A DNA stretch of 64,000 nucleotides. Source: Nematostella vectensis. Lineage: Eukaryota > Cnidaria > Anthozoa > Actiniaria > Edwardsiidae. Below are positions 11,948 through 23,295 of the stretch, piece by piece. Location: positions 6,866,998-6,930,997 of the forward strand of contig NC_064045.1 in the NCBI RefSeq assembly GCF_932526225.1. The letters are read 5' to 3'. A program made the translations under genes and the position numbers. How positions within the stretch are numbered: position 1 is the stretch's first letter; every line of letters starts with the position of its first letter. Under the pieces are notes generated by a model that saw nothing but the letters and a program-made list of their open reading frames with translations, made no database searches and was not told the origin of the DNA.

Positions 11948-14900
11948 TTATCCTGTTGGAACCATCATCATCCTTGCCTTTTTATAAGAGTATCTAAGTC
12001 CTCTCCAAGTGTCCCAATTTATGCCTTTTAAACGAGCACAAGTACCACCTACGTTGTAGAGGCCATTCAAGTTCGCGAAGTGGCATCTTAAAGAAATGTA
12101 ATATCATTATAAATATTCATCAGTCAATCTATCAATCAATTCTTTATTTGGCACCTTTTATCGTTACAAATCATTTTTCATTCATTCATTATCAGAATAT
12201 TAGGTGCACAGCCTCGCCCCTACTGGTCATTTCTTTATATTTTCTTTAAATACTGGGGGGCACGTGTGCCCCCAGTACCCCACCTCCTCCTACTGCCCTG
12301 GCGCGTAAGGTATATATTCTTGTATGTTTATTTTTAGGGATGAACTATGTATAAGTCCTTATATAAAGGCGCAAAACTCACCCCATAAACCACCACCCAC
12401 TTTTGACGGTGTTAGCACATTTAGCACTGTCATCCCGATCAATTGTTGCAAAGGCAATTCCATTATGCGCTTTAAGGGAGTCCCCGGCATCTCCTAGAGA
12501 GAAATCCATATATTAATTTAAGAGGGGCACTGGAACGATTGAAGAATTAAGCACTAATTACAGGGGTGGATCCAGTATTTTCCGAAGAGGGGGTAAAGCA
12601 TCACCCCCTCCCCCCCACCCCTTCTGGGTCCGCTACTGAACTAGTAAAAATAAATAGTTGATAAACTCCAGCTTTAGATGTACGATTTAGTATGTGTTCC
12701 ACCCCGAGTCCTTCCTTCTCCTAGGCGCGCGTTTCACATAGTTGTTCTTACCTGCACTATAGCCAAAAAATATAAGTCTGTAGTTTGCTGCTTCGGTATC
12801 CACATAGAAGCCGCTGTACTCAGCGTACCGCATATTCCCGTCCCAGTCCTCTAACTCCACGCGGAGCTCCATCGGCTCTTGATAGGACAGTTGATGAATC
12901 TTTTCAAGACCCATCCAGAACTCGCCTGACAGGTTACCAAAACCAGTTTTGTAGGTGGCCCAGTCTCTTTTAAAGTCGACGCTACCATCAAGACGTCTTT
13001 GAAATACCAGCCAACCCTTAGGTATTGACTTGTCGATTTGGCAATACACTTGCATTGACTAAAAACACAGCAAAGAAAAACCGTTTATTTACTGACGCAG
13101 GAACATGCCCCACCCCCACCCCCAGTCTGTCAATTCGTCTTGCCTGAACTCCCGTCGATTTATTGTAGTATTCGATGTCGTAGATTCCACTTGAAAATCC
13201 CTTTAGAGCGTAGTATTGGCAGTTCATTTCTGAAAGAGCAGATGGTCACATGTTTAAAAGTTTTCTATTTATTGGAGTCTGTTTATCTTGTGCCAAAGGA
13301 CATCAAGCACGGGGTCGTGATTCAGGGTTTCCACTTCACACCACTATATACGAATGGGGGGGTGCACATTACAAAAAAATAATGGGGGCACAGCCACGCC
13401 CCTACTGGCCATTTCCTAATTATTTGTGAAAATATTGGGGGGGGGGAGGCACATGTCCCCAGTGCCCCATCCCCTGCTACGGCCCTGCTTACCACTGCAT
13501 TTGTAGGGGCTAACCGGGTAGTACATTGCTGAAACACACGTGCAGTTGTAACCTCCCTTCGTATTGTTACACGTGGTCTTTGCCTGGCACTTGTGGCTCC
13601 CAGATGCACATTCGTCAATATCTGTCACGCAACAGCAATTATCAGACGTGGTCGTATTTGCCAGCTAGCCTTCCTTATATACCACCCATGTCACACAAGC
13701 CACACTCTTCAATGAGTGAGTCACAAGAAACGTATTACCTTTTACCTCCTCCAATGTGTAACACCACGCGAGGCACACTAATATAAATCCAGCTCACGTC
13801 TCATCTTCACATCCGACGCATGAGGCGTGACGCAATAGTCACACAAAATACCTTACCCTCCACCTGCCACACACTGCACCTGACGCGTGACCAAATAGTC
13901 ACACAACACACCCATACGTGGGGCCTAAAGACCAAGCAAAGACTGCACAACATTAATGTAAAGTCGGTGCTCCTCTACAGTTCTAAGTGCTAGTCCGTTG
14001 TTAAGGCAGACATGGATAATATCAGTGTCTTCCACAACGGGTGACTGAGGAAGATTTGCCGTATCCGAAGATCTGTACCACAAAATCGATTCAAACAACA
14101 TCATCCAAGAAACAAAACGCCGACGTCTGTTCTCAGGATCGAGCAGGATCGAATCCCAAAAACATAAACTCGGTGCACCCCAATTGGGAAGCGAAAGCCT
14201 GGACAGCCCAAAACAACTTGACGAAGAACGGTTGAGACTGAGCTACAAGAGATGGGGATGACCTGGGAAGAGCTTTTTCCAAAAATGGCTTCACCCGTGC
14301 CGCGGTCTTATTTACCAATACTAAGCCTCATTGAGCGGCACTTAGCCATTAGCGAAGATTGTCTTTTAAGTACGAGACAACAAAGTCAGAGACACACACC
14401 TTACCTTCGATCCCAATGTCACACAACATGCGTGACCCCAATAGTCACGCAACACACCTTACCTTCTATCCCAATGTCCCACAACATGCGTGACCCAAAA
14501 AGTCAAACATCACGCCTTACCTTTAATCTCCGTGTCACACAGCACCCGTCACCCCAATAGTCAGGTCACTCTGCCCACCATGCCTTTCATCTCCATGTCA
14601 CACAACACGCGTGATCCCAAAAGTCACGCAACACACCTCACCTTTCATCCCCATGTCACACGCCACGCGTGACCCCAATAGTCACCCTGCACATCATGCC
14701 TTTAATCTCCATGTCACACACCCCGCGTGATTCAAATAGTCACACAACACAACTTACCTTTCATCTCCATGTCACACACCACGCGTGACGCGTTTCCCGT
14801 GTTGTTGACATCCATCCAGTACCAGCCTGTTGTCGAGCTTTCATCGCTTAATTTTATCTCCTCGCAGCTGGCTCCAGGTAGCTCCTTGATGGATCCAAGT

Positions 14901-16291
14901 GCAACTAAAATGGAGAAAAAAGTTTTTGTCTGTCATTTCTATGATTTATTTTCATAATTAGGAATACAAGGGAATGTTCCGTTTGTTACTGCATGAATCA
15001 AATAATGTATTTACACTGAATTAGTTTAGATAATTTTTACTTTGCTTAGAGTAAGTGAGTTCCGTGTTTTACGACACTACTCTGAATAAAGGCCAAACCT
15101 TTTTTTCTTATCTTAACTAAACAACCACAAGACCCAAAGTAAAGAATGTGACATGACGAGGGAACGTACAATAGAGAAAACGTTTAGGCCCGTAATATGA
15201 AACATTATCGAAAACTTGATTAAAGTAAAAAGAACTAAAATAATGACGAATTATCTCGCTTAGCTGATGTCTTCCATAAACGATCTTTTCTGCCGAGGCG
15301 ATTAGAAAACGCCGAAACTTTTTTATTTCCCATGAATTTCCGAAAAATATCTTGAAATTTCGAAGATCATGACTTTCTCGAGGCTAAGAAAATCGTTCTT
15401 CAGGTTCTAGCTTTGAGAATTCGTGAAAACTGAATTTAGTAAAATATTAAACATATTATCATATTACCATATTAAACATCAAAAACATTGCAGACGATAA
15501 AAGAAAAAAAATCCTCGAAGAAGTTTCCTTGCCGTCTCATCTTGTTCTTGAGGATCAACCCCTTTTTTATACGAAAACATGAAATCGGAAAATAATTTTC
15601 GTAGAAATCTGGTCGGTCTGCATAACCATAAAAGGGACTTCTGCTGGTGTAATTTTTCTCTTGGTCGGATAACAAGTTATTCATTAATTAAATATTCCCG
15701 TCAGTGCATTATGTCGGCCCATCCCTGTTTGTGAAGGAGCGGTTCGTTCGTAACTTGAGTTTTTGAGTTCCTTAGAAACCAGCAAAGAACATAAAAAACT
15801 TCTCAGTTCCACTTTAGGTTCTTACTATATCTTAAACAGGCAATAATCTCTCCTGTTGTTGTTTTAGGTATATCTTGCTCTGATTCAAGAATAGAAAAGG
15901 GCATTTAAATTTAGTTTTTAGATAAAAGTTTCGCTTTATGAGGAGCCGATATTTGAGTAAGATATCTAAAATAAGTACCTTTGTTATCCCGCCGCATATA
16001 CCAGCCGCTATCATAGTCCACCAGATCGTCCGGTCTCGCCTCCTTTGTCCGATTATTCAGCTCACAAGTCATGGTGTCGTAAAGATAGTTGATGCTCTGG
16101 CAGCGCTGATCGTTTTCACAGTCTGCGTAGCACTGCATTCGGTTGCTGCCAGTAACTTGGCGGATGATATGATTGACAAGTCGTTTGCCAGAAAGTGTTC
16201 CTTCTACTGATGAAGATATCTGGCAAACGTCGCCAGCTTCAGCGAGGAATTTAAGACTTGCAAAAACGAAAAAATTTACCATAAAAATCAT
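11948..16291 (-). CDS. Secreted PAN / EGF / fibrinogen-domain protein, seven exons, 410 aa
   Basis: Exons 16291-15979, 14904-14758, 13621-13493, 13229-13144, 13058-12752, 12493-12382 and 12086-11948 join in phase to 1,233 bases, exactly 411 codons with the stop. Exon 1 gives a hydrophobic signal peptide and a PAN/apple domain (CQSINYLYDTMTCELNN; WYMRRD). Exon 2 has GASCEEIKLSD ending VVCDMEMK, like the Cys motifs preceding fibrinogen-type domains. Exon 3 is one calcium-binding EGF module (DIDECASG, NTKGGYNCTC). Exons 4-7 form a fibrinogen C-terminal domain: GWLVFQRRLDGSVDF, GEFWMGLEKIH, HNGIAFATIDRDD, KCANTVKSGWWFMGCHFANL and LNGLYNVGG. The exon 4 donor is GC (CAG then GCAAGA), a minor but accepted class. 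Such mosaics are abundant in anthozoans and are predicted extracellular, possibly lectin-like in adhesion or immunity; the specific ligand is unknown. Confidence 0.92.
12206..12311. repeat. G-rich dispersed repeat, fragment
   Basis: Fragment of the family described at 61631-61940, lying in the last-but-one intron of the PAN-fibrinogen gene. It ends in CTACTGCCCTG. Confidence 0.65.
12560..12642. mobile_element. Small fold-back, GGGGTGGATCC type
   Basis: CAGGGGTGGATCCAG and GGGTCCGCTACTG form short imperfect inverted ends around a G/C-homopolymer core. It is related in style to 27357-27532. Confidence 0.45.
13366..13488. repeat. G-rich dispersed repeat abutting the EGF exon donor
   Basis: A family copy ending CTACGGCCCTGC about four bases inside the intron from the EGF exon donor at 13492. 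The intron therefore begins GTAA and then enters the element. Confidence 0.7.
13675..14790. repeat. Tandem array seeded from PAN-fibrinogen exon 2 donor
   Basis: Degenerate units of about 50-65 bases. On the minus strand many of them contain the last bases of exon 2 and its donor: CACGCGTG, then GTGTGACATGGAGATGAAAG followed by GTAAG or GTGAG. Clear copies lie near 14400, 14460, 14515, 14580, 14640 and 14700, with more diverged ones down to about 13690. The middle (about 13930-14390) is poorer in units. Only the copy ending at 14758 is in the gene model. Confidence 0.85.
14905..15978. other. Intron 1 of the PAN-fibrinogen gene
   Basis: AT-rich intron without recognisable repeats or coding exons. 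The donor is GTACTT and the acceptor TTTTAG. Confidence 0.7.
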
Positions 16292-17885
16292 GTTTTCTTC
16301 CTTGTGTCAAGCTAATACGTAGTTGACACCGACGATCATCCGGGGAAGCTGGCTATCGGCGCAACGTACTCGGGATATAATTCTTTCGCTCTAATGCGTT
16401 CGTCTTTTGACGTTTGTGAAGATGAATTATTGATGTCTAAAATTGTTTTTACTTCTTTTAAAAAATTGTTTATCATGATAAAATATGGATGATTTCATCC
16501 CGTAACAATCTGTTATTATTGCATTATTCTGTGAACTCTCCACAATAATTTCCAACTGTTGGACCGCGATGCTTTGATTGACAGCGCCTTTCGAAGAGGT
16601 GGAATGATTGAAAACCGCTGGAACCAGAAGTATAGACAGTTCTGATCATTAACCATTCATTTCTAATGCGTTGACATTGTACGTTCTGTCAAATGCTGTA
16701 TTTGGCTTACAGCAAGGAAACGACAAAAATGTATATCATTAAATCACAATAGATAATATGAAGGTTATGTTATAGAACTTGTTATCTTTTGGCATTTAGA
16801 ATGAGTCGAAACTACTCAGTTGTTGCAAGGCACTTGTTCGTTTTTTCTCCACCGTAACTACAAGTATAATATCGCATGCTGTGTGCATCTTTATTTCTTT
16901 CCTGCATCTGTAAGTATGATAAGAATTCGTCTGCTTTACGCTTCTTTGTTTCTTTACTTTAACAACAAGAAACAGGCGCCTACCCAGGGGGATGGGCAGT
17001 GCGTAATTTCCCATTGAACGATCATCAAATACTATCCTTTTCCCATATGATACATAAAATTTCGAACCCCCTTCAGTAAAACCTGGGGTACGCGCCTGTA
17101 AAATACATCTAAAATACCCTGATACGTTCCTGGTCATTACTGCGATGAATATTGATGATAAACGTTTTTCTTCTTTGTACGTTTATAATGTACCTAAATC
17201 CCTCCAAAATGTAGTCAAAATGCAAAAACTAATTCCCATTATCTTTTTAAACATATTTCCAACAAGCAATCTATTTGTGTCCGTGTTTAGGCACACTTCG
17301 TGAACAAGCCCGCACTGCAAATTTTCAAAACGCTTTTATTCTTCTAAATTAGTGGCGAGATCAAAGAACTTCTATTATATTGTAAAATTATTTTACAGTG
17401 CTTCATTCCCACCAAAAAAGTTGGTATTTTTCTTTATCTAAAAATGTTTCTATCTATTGTAAAATAATGCTATACCAAGCTGTGTGCGCTCTAAAATACG
17501 AGCATTTTCATCACAGCGCGAGAATAATTTATGCAGGTGCGCTAGATTATGGCAGCACAAAATTTAAAATTTTGCACCGAAAACGTGAGTGGACAGCAAA
17601 TAACTAGTTTAACAATCTCTTAACATCCTGTCTTGTTACCCTTGCAAAAACAGTTTTATTCCAGCCGACTGAGGCTCAGAGATCAGCAATTTTACAGGAG
17701 GCTTATCATTTGTGACCGCTAGCGTGGCAGTGTTCTAATTATAATTGCAAATTCGAGCCCGGGGGTGGGAGGAGCTTTCCCTTTTATAGCGGAACCTCGT
17801 GTTTAACTTTCAAACTACGCGAACAAGAGTTTGACTCACCTTCAAATAAACTTGAATTTTCTCGCTGGTAATAACGCCAACAACG
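16292..17885. other. Intergenic, mostly unexplained
   Basis: Putative promoter side of the PAN-fibrinogen gene. It holds the second copy of the 10401 repeat (16799-16965) and a small fold-back, 16972-17099, with ends AGGCGCCTACCCAGG and its inverted partner. No gene is visible. Confidence 0.5.
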
Positions 17886-19850
17886 TACACCTTTTGCTGT
17901 TCATTACCAGGAAATATACATTCATTTGCGGCAATATACGATCAATAACGCGAATATACATTCATTTTCGTCAAAAAACACTCATTTGCGTGTACACAAA
18001 TTTCATTAGCGATATTTACATCGCCAGTAACATTCAATCGCAAAAATCGACAGTCATTCGCGCCTTTCGTCGTTCAAAGGCGAAAAATATACTTTCATCT
18101 GCGTTTTCGTTCGACCATTAACAAAAAATCGATAAACAATTAGGCAAATTGACAGTCAACTGTGTGCAACACATATTTATTAACATCTTTATAACAAAGA
18201 GTGAAATTCAATAGCATTTATAGACAGTCATTCACGCGAATATGACCTACATTACTGGGTTTATACAAGCATTTGCGCGTTCTTTACATTCAATAACGAA
18301 AAATATATTTCAATAACGGTGAGTCATGTTAAAGTTCTACATAGAGCATTTCGATGCACTTTGCATTAGCCCTCGATCACCTCACCATTCAGACATCGTG
18401 GTAAATATGTTTGCATGAATCGGTACCACTGAGCGCATTTAGCAGGTGTTATAGTACCAATATTGCGCTGCAAGGCTTGCAAAAGCAAAAGCGTACGGAA
18501 AACTCCCAATGCAAGGCCTTGGTCTCTAGCCGCACCCCTATCTCCCATCTGGGCTTGTACTTCTGGCCTTGAGATGTCAGCTTTTATAGCCGCTTTAAGA
18601 GAGTTTATTGCCTGCTCCACAATTTTCAAAAAGGGGCTGTAGGGTGGTAGCATTTTCAGCTCTGTATTGGGCCCGGGTATCGCAGGGTTGCAATGTGGTG
18701 GCGCTCCATCGTAAATAAATATCACCATCTCGAGGGTCGAGGTTAAGTCTAGCCTGCGTAAGAAAGTCGCCCTAAGTCTACAAAGACCGAATGAACCAGT
18801 TGCCGTAATCTACTCTCTTCTGTAGAACGTCAGGTCTGTTCCTTTCCGCTGGGAGGGGCCTTGCCAGCTTTACACGGAACAACATGCCATCTAGCGTTCT
18901 CGCTACCGTGCGGTCGTGAATCCTTGGTTTCAAGGGCAGTCGCCTTCTTATTTCTTGGTTGATACGGCTGAGAGTAAGAAGGCAGTTGTCGTTGATGATA
19001 TCGTTTAGGCAGTCTCTCATCTCGTCATCTACTCACGTTTTTTCTTCCACCTCGTGGTCTTTCTTCAATTCTCCCTTCTCGTATGTATCTAGCAACGTTA
19101 CCACGGGCTGTGGAAGGGTTGACCCCCAATGTGTCCGCCACCAGGAGATAATCTTTTTCTTCATCTTCGAATGATCGTATAATTCACTCGAGGTGCTCAA
19201 AGGGGATTCTATATTTCTTGGAGGCATTGCAACGGTACTGAACAATAGCACGAACTGTACAGTATTGCCGAACAGAAAAAAATACTGCACAATGTTGTCT
19301 ACATTTATCCGTTATTTGTTTGGAAAGGGTTGCATAACCTTTTGTCAGAATGCGAAAGCTTATAAAATATCTAGTTTGGTAAAAAAACCCACTCAAATTA
19401 TCTATTGTTTTATTGAAAAAAGATTTTTGGTTAATGAATGCAAAGAAGGTCTAAATGTTTGTATAATCGCACTAATTTATGTCATGTCCGTATAAATGGT
19501 TGTCTATAAATTCAATTGAATTCACTCTTTTTGTTAAAGATGTCAATAAACACTAATAAATATAAGTTAAATTCATATGACTGTCAATTCGCACATTTGT
19601 CTATAGATTTTTTGTTAATGATCGAATAAACACGCAGATTAAAGTACATTTTTCGCCTTTGAATGACGAAAGGCGCGAATGACTGTCGATTTTTGCGATT
19701 GAATGTTACTGGCGATGTAAATATCGCTAATGAAATTTGTGTTCACGCAAATGAGTGCTTTTTGACGAAAATGAATGTATATTCGCGTTATTGATCGTAT
19801 ATTGCCGCAAATGAATGTATATTTCCTGGTAATGAACAGCAAAAGGTGTA
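17886..19850 (-). mobile_element. Tc1/mariner-class transposon with ~350-bp TIRs, defective
   Basis: The ends are TA-CACCTTTTGCTGTTCATTAC and its inverse, ending GGTG-TA, so the element 17888-19848 is flanked by the TA duplication typical of the superfamily. The inverted repeats are nearly identical for about 200 bases (17888-18080 against 19655-19848) and align imperfectly to about 18240 and 19495, close to 350 bases. The interior carries a broken transposase on the minus strand. The matching open frames in the two TIRs are a consequence of the inverted repeat, not genes. Confidence 0.9.
18366..19225 (-). pseudogene. Tc1/IS630-type transposase remnant
   Basis: The N-terminal helix-turn-helix part reads LGVNPSTARGNVARYIREG and RPRGGRKN (about 19150-19035). 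After a frame change it continues as DEMRDCLNDIINDN and LTLSRINQEIRRRLPLKPR (19020-18778). The C-terminal catalytic part, 18728-18366, has FIYDGAPPHCN (second catalytic Asp) and LPPYSPFLKIVEQAINSLK, where the DDE family has PPYSP-x-N/K-x-x-E. At least two frame disruptions occur. The stretch that should hold the first catalytic Asp (the I-DE-x-F/Y motif) is missing between 18778 and 18728, so the enzyme cannot be functional. Confidence 0.88.
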
Positions 19851-20180
19851 ATTACTACAGCACACGTGAGTTAGTTACTAATTAGGTCACGCAAGATTTT
19901 TTTATTCGCTTCGCATATTTTTAACAGGCTTTCGATGCAAACTGTCCGGAATAGGGTACCGTCTGTAATTGGGGCAACACACTGTAATCACAAAAGATAT
20001 GCAACATGCAAGGAACAAATTTTTATTTTGTATCAAGTGGACTATCGTATTAACCTCCACAATGTATTATTCAGCCATTGACCGATTGTTGTAATTATCT
20101 CAAAAGCTTTGTCGTTATTAGAATTTGGGATTGCACTATAACAATAACAGTGTGGTGTTTGATGATACTGTACAATGATA
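19851..20180. other. Short intergenic stretch
   Basis: AT-rich, with no gene or repeat recognised between the transposon and the first MITE. Confidence 0.4.
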
Positions 20181-20184
20181 CATA

Positions 20185-20452
20185 GGGGACTTGCGCTAAG
20201 AAATCGCGTGACTTTTGGGTGGCAAACTAGCGGGCGCTCAGGCTGTTTGCGGCAAAATAACAGCACAAAAAAGCAACTTATTCAGCGCTTACGAAATTCT
20301 TATTTCACAAAAAGGGTTGTTTCATTTAAAGATTTTATTTTTTCCTCGTTCTCTGGTGTGACGGGCGCAGTCATTTCCGATTTGTTTTGTTTGATTTTTT
20401 TTTTTGAATTTGCCACCCAGAAAGGCCACGTGATCTCTTGGCGCAAGTCCCC
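20185..20452. mobile_element. MITE with ~44-bp TIRs
   Basis: GGGGACTTGCGCTAAGAAAT at the left and its inverse at the right pair over about 44 bases with a few mismatches, up to TGGGTGGCAAA. Length is about 268 bases and it is non-coding. A target duplication is not clear. Confidence 0.8.
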
Positions 20453-20592
20453 TGTTAGTAGTGGAATTCATCAACATCATGCACATTTCCATCTTCTGAT
20501 TGATTAATCAAGTAACATGTTTGTCTCATTGTAATCTATTATCACGAATCAAATCACCATGTTATACTCAAATGCAATCATGGTATCATTAA

Positions 20593-20839
20593 AGCCGCAT
20601 TGTCACCAGTTTACTTCCGGAGGTCCGACGGAAACCTCAACCGTTAAAAGAAAAAATAATCTATTTAAATCCGAGATAAAAAAAAAGGCCATCCGCTCTA
20701 AATTATCAATCACATCCTCAAAGTTACTTCCAATAAACACACTGCTTTCAATATTTTGAAATATTTTTCGCGTTTTCCGTTAAAAATCATCGGAGATTGC
20801 TACGTAATCGACCGGAAGTAAACTGGTGACAATGCGGCT
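20593..20839. mobile_element. piggyBac-like MITE flanked by TTAA
   Basis: Ends AGCCGCATTGTCACCAGTTT are perfect inverted copies over about 27-30 bases. The 247-base element is bordered on both sides by TTAA (20589-20592 and 20840-20843), the target signature of the piggyBac superfamily. No transposase. Confidence 0.85.
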
Positions 20840-20947
20840 TTAAGTGATAACATAACTTCTCCATACCATACGAATTTCATCTCAAGGCTGATTGATAAGG
20901 CCATCACACAAAAATATATTACTTCAAATCCACCACCATTGCGTATA

Positions 20948-22582
20948 TTAGGCTGTCTCAAGATCTACAGGTTCTTGCTTTACAATAACAAGCTGTGGTT
21001 TTTGGTGCAGCGGTTCTTGTTTTAATGGTTTATTGTGTTCTGGTTCATTGTGCATTACTTCTTTATGTAGAGGTTTTTTGTGCATGCTAGCTTGATGTCG
21101 CTTAAACGAGGCAAAATAAGTGTAACATTTACCACATTTGCTGCAAACATATTTGCTACAATTTCCAAGCTTAACTTTCACAGTTGCTTCGTTCACACTT
21201 CTTTTGTTTTGACTTGCCTGTTGAGTACCTGTTTGTTTAACACCCCGTTGTTTTACACCAGTTTTTTTCAAAGCCCTATGTTCCTTCCACTCATGCGATT
21301 CAAGAAGTTTGCTGTCACTGAACCGCTTGCCACATTGACAACACTGAAAGGGCTTATCACGCTTGAGATTTGGGCGAAATAGATCAATATTATGCAACCT
21401 TTTAATGTGTTCTAGAAGTCGACACTTTTTCAAAAAATCTGTACTACATATTTTGCATTGATGTCTTCTCCGCTTCTCGTGAACAGTCCTCACATGGTCA
21501 GAGAGATGGCTGATAGAAAGAAAGCATTTTCCACATTCTCCGCATTTGTATGGTCTTTGCCCTTTGTGCACCCCCCTGATATGCTCCTTAAGATAGCTTT
21601 CATTGTACAGGCACTTTCCACAATGTCCACATTTAAATGGATTTTTACCACCATGAATTGTCTTTTGATGGTTGTGTAGCTGGTTGTAGGAATCAAAGAA
21701 CTTCTGACATTGCTCGCATTCAAACTGATCAAGAGTATGCATTGAGAGTATATGATTTCTCAAGTGAGACTTCCTGGAAAATGCTTTACTGCACTCCTGG
21801 CATTTGTGTGGTTTAATTTTGGAGTGCACACTGCTGACATGACGAACTAGATCGGAAGACCTTCTAAAACGATGACCACATTGTATACACTCAAAACCTT
21901 TTTCTTCACCAAAATGCAATGTTGCCTGATGTCGTTTCAGCGTGTGTGACATGGAAAAGCATTTACCACATAAATTACATTTATATGGTCGTTCTCCCAA
22001 ATGTACAGACTGAATATGATGCCGTAGGTTGTAATTATCCTTAAAGGTGCCGCTACACTGTTCACACTTATAGGGCCTTACTCCTTCATGGACGATTTTC
22101 CCGTGACACCTGAGAGCATTACTGGTTCTGAAATATGCTCCACAGATGTCACAGGTGTGAGGCCTTACTCTTTGATGCATATTCTTCATATGACTATTTA
22201 AAGTATGGAGATAACCAAAGGTTTTTCCACACTCTTCACACTTAAAATATTTCTTGCCATGATGAACAACATGTATGTGGACCTTGAGGTAATTCTTTTG
22301 GTAGCTCTTTCCACAGTAAGGACAATATCCTTTAGTGGCATTTTCCCCATTACCAGGGTCAGAATGTGGTACAGTGCGCTCTTGGGTTAATTCATCGGGC
22401 CGGCATACTTCATTGTTACTTTCCAATTGTTTTGCTTCTTCTTCCCACTGCATATCTTGTGCGATAGCTGCGATATTCAGTTCCATACCTAAACTTGATG
22501 GTGGCTCTGTAACAGCAATGACTGTCTCAAGCTTGACAATGCTGACATCAACAAGCTCTGGTTGCTCATTTGGATTGTTCAT
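20948..22582 (-). CDS. C2H2 zinc-finger protein, 13 fingers, 544 aa
   Basis: An intact open frame in one coding exon. An acid-rich N-terminal third (residues 1-90, no KRAB, ZAD, BTB or SCAN domain recognised) precedes about 13 C2H2 fingers (residues roughly 91-495), beginning YCPYCGKSYQKNYLKVHIHVVH-like and including FKCEECGKTFGYLHTLNSHM and HKCQECSKAFSRKSHLRNHI. Linkers follow the xHxGxxPYKC pattern (GVRPYKC, GERPYKC, GQRPYKC) typical of DNA-binding arrays. The tail has a Lys/Glu/His-rich low-complexity segment (KPLHKEVMHNEPEHNKP). TTTTTTTAG ten bases upstream of the ATG is a good acceptor, so a non-coding first exon probably exists. It is presumably a nuclear DNA-binding regulator; its target is unknown. 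The family is too fast-evolving to name an orthologue. Confidence 0.9.
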   Translation of the reverse strand: MNNPNEQPELVDVSIVKLETVIAVTEPPSSLGMELNIAAIAQDMQWEEEAKQLESNNEVCRPDELTQERTVPHSDPGNGENATKGYCPYCGKSYQKNYLKVHIHVVHHGKKYFKCEECGKTFGYLHTLNSHMKNMHQRVRPHTCDICGAYFRTSNALRCHGKIVHEGVRPYKCEQCSGTFKDNYNLRHHIQSVHLGERPYKCNLCGKCFSMSHTLKRHQATLHFGEEKGFECIQCGHRFRRSSDLVRHVSSVHSKIKPHKCQECSKAFSRKSHLRNHILSMHTLDQFECEQCQKFFDSYNQLHNHQKTIHGGKNPFKCGHCGKCLYNESYLKEHIRGVHKGQRPYKCGECGKCFLSISHLSDHVRTVHEKRRRHQCKICSTDFLKKCRLLEHIKRLHNIDLFRPNLKRDKPFQCCQCGKRFSDSKLLESHEWKEHRALKKTGVKQRGVKQTGTQQASQNKRSVNEATVKVKLGNCSKYVCSKCGKCYTYFASFKRHQASMHKKPLHKEVMHNEPEHNKPLKQEPLHQKPQLVIVKQEPVDLETA

Positions 22583-22599
22583 GGTGGAGCACTAAAAAA

Positions 22600-23290
22600 A
22601 TACCAAAACAATATTCTTTATATTCTTAGATATGGTAATTTAGAAGTAAGGGATCAATTTTGTTCACTTCTTCAGGTGAGACTGAGCTCTCCCATAACAT
22701 TACTATAGCGGAGCTCCCACGTGAAGCGCCGCGTGAGCGGAGCCCCATACCTAAGAAAAAGTGTAATATAAAACAAATATGGTAACAAATATTGGTAACC
22801 CATCGACTCGAGTTTTTCCTGACGCGATCTCCGTCCGTCCCTTAAAAGCATTGTATGACAACCAAACTTGGCAGGTGTCATGTACGTGTCATGGGAAGTG
22901 CAAAACTATGGTCACGTGATTGGTGACGTCACCGATGACGTCACTAGAAACAAAAATATGCTGACGTCATCAAAAATATATATATATTTTATTTAGGGAA
23001 ACATCCTGTGACAACAAAACTCGGTAGGTCACGTGACGTCATCGATGCCGTCAATAAATTAAAACTACCCTGACGCTAAAACATCGTATGGCAACTATGC
23101 GTCATGTAGATGTTGGGGAAAGGGGGTATAACAAGTTGGTCGCGTGATCTGTGAAATCGTTGACATCGTCAAAAACATAAATAATTATAATATTTAACAT
23201 TCAAAAAAATTATTAACGAGAATAAGCAAAGATCTGGTCGTTTGGAGCTCCGCTTTTAGGCAATGCCTAAATCTATATATTACCAGAGCT
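22600..23290. other. Intergenic, possible decayed element
   Basis: Contains many TGACGTCA-like CRE half-sites (22915-23050) inside short repeated phrases (GTGACGTCAC, GATGACGTCA). GGAGCTCC occurs near both edges (22709 and 23245), suggesting an old fold-back element. No gene seen. Confidence 0.35.
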
Positions 23291-23295
23291 GTAGT

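Noticed and set aside
17831-18121. Conserved 96-codon plus-strand frame repeated at 19639-19842 on the minus strand
   Set aside because: The apparent conservation is due to the terminal inverted repeats of the mariner-class element.
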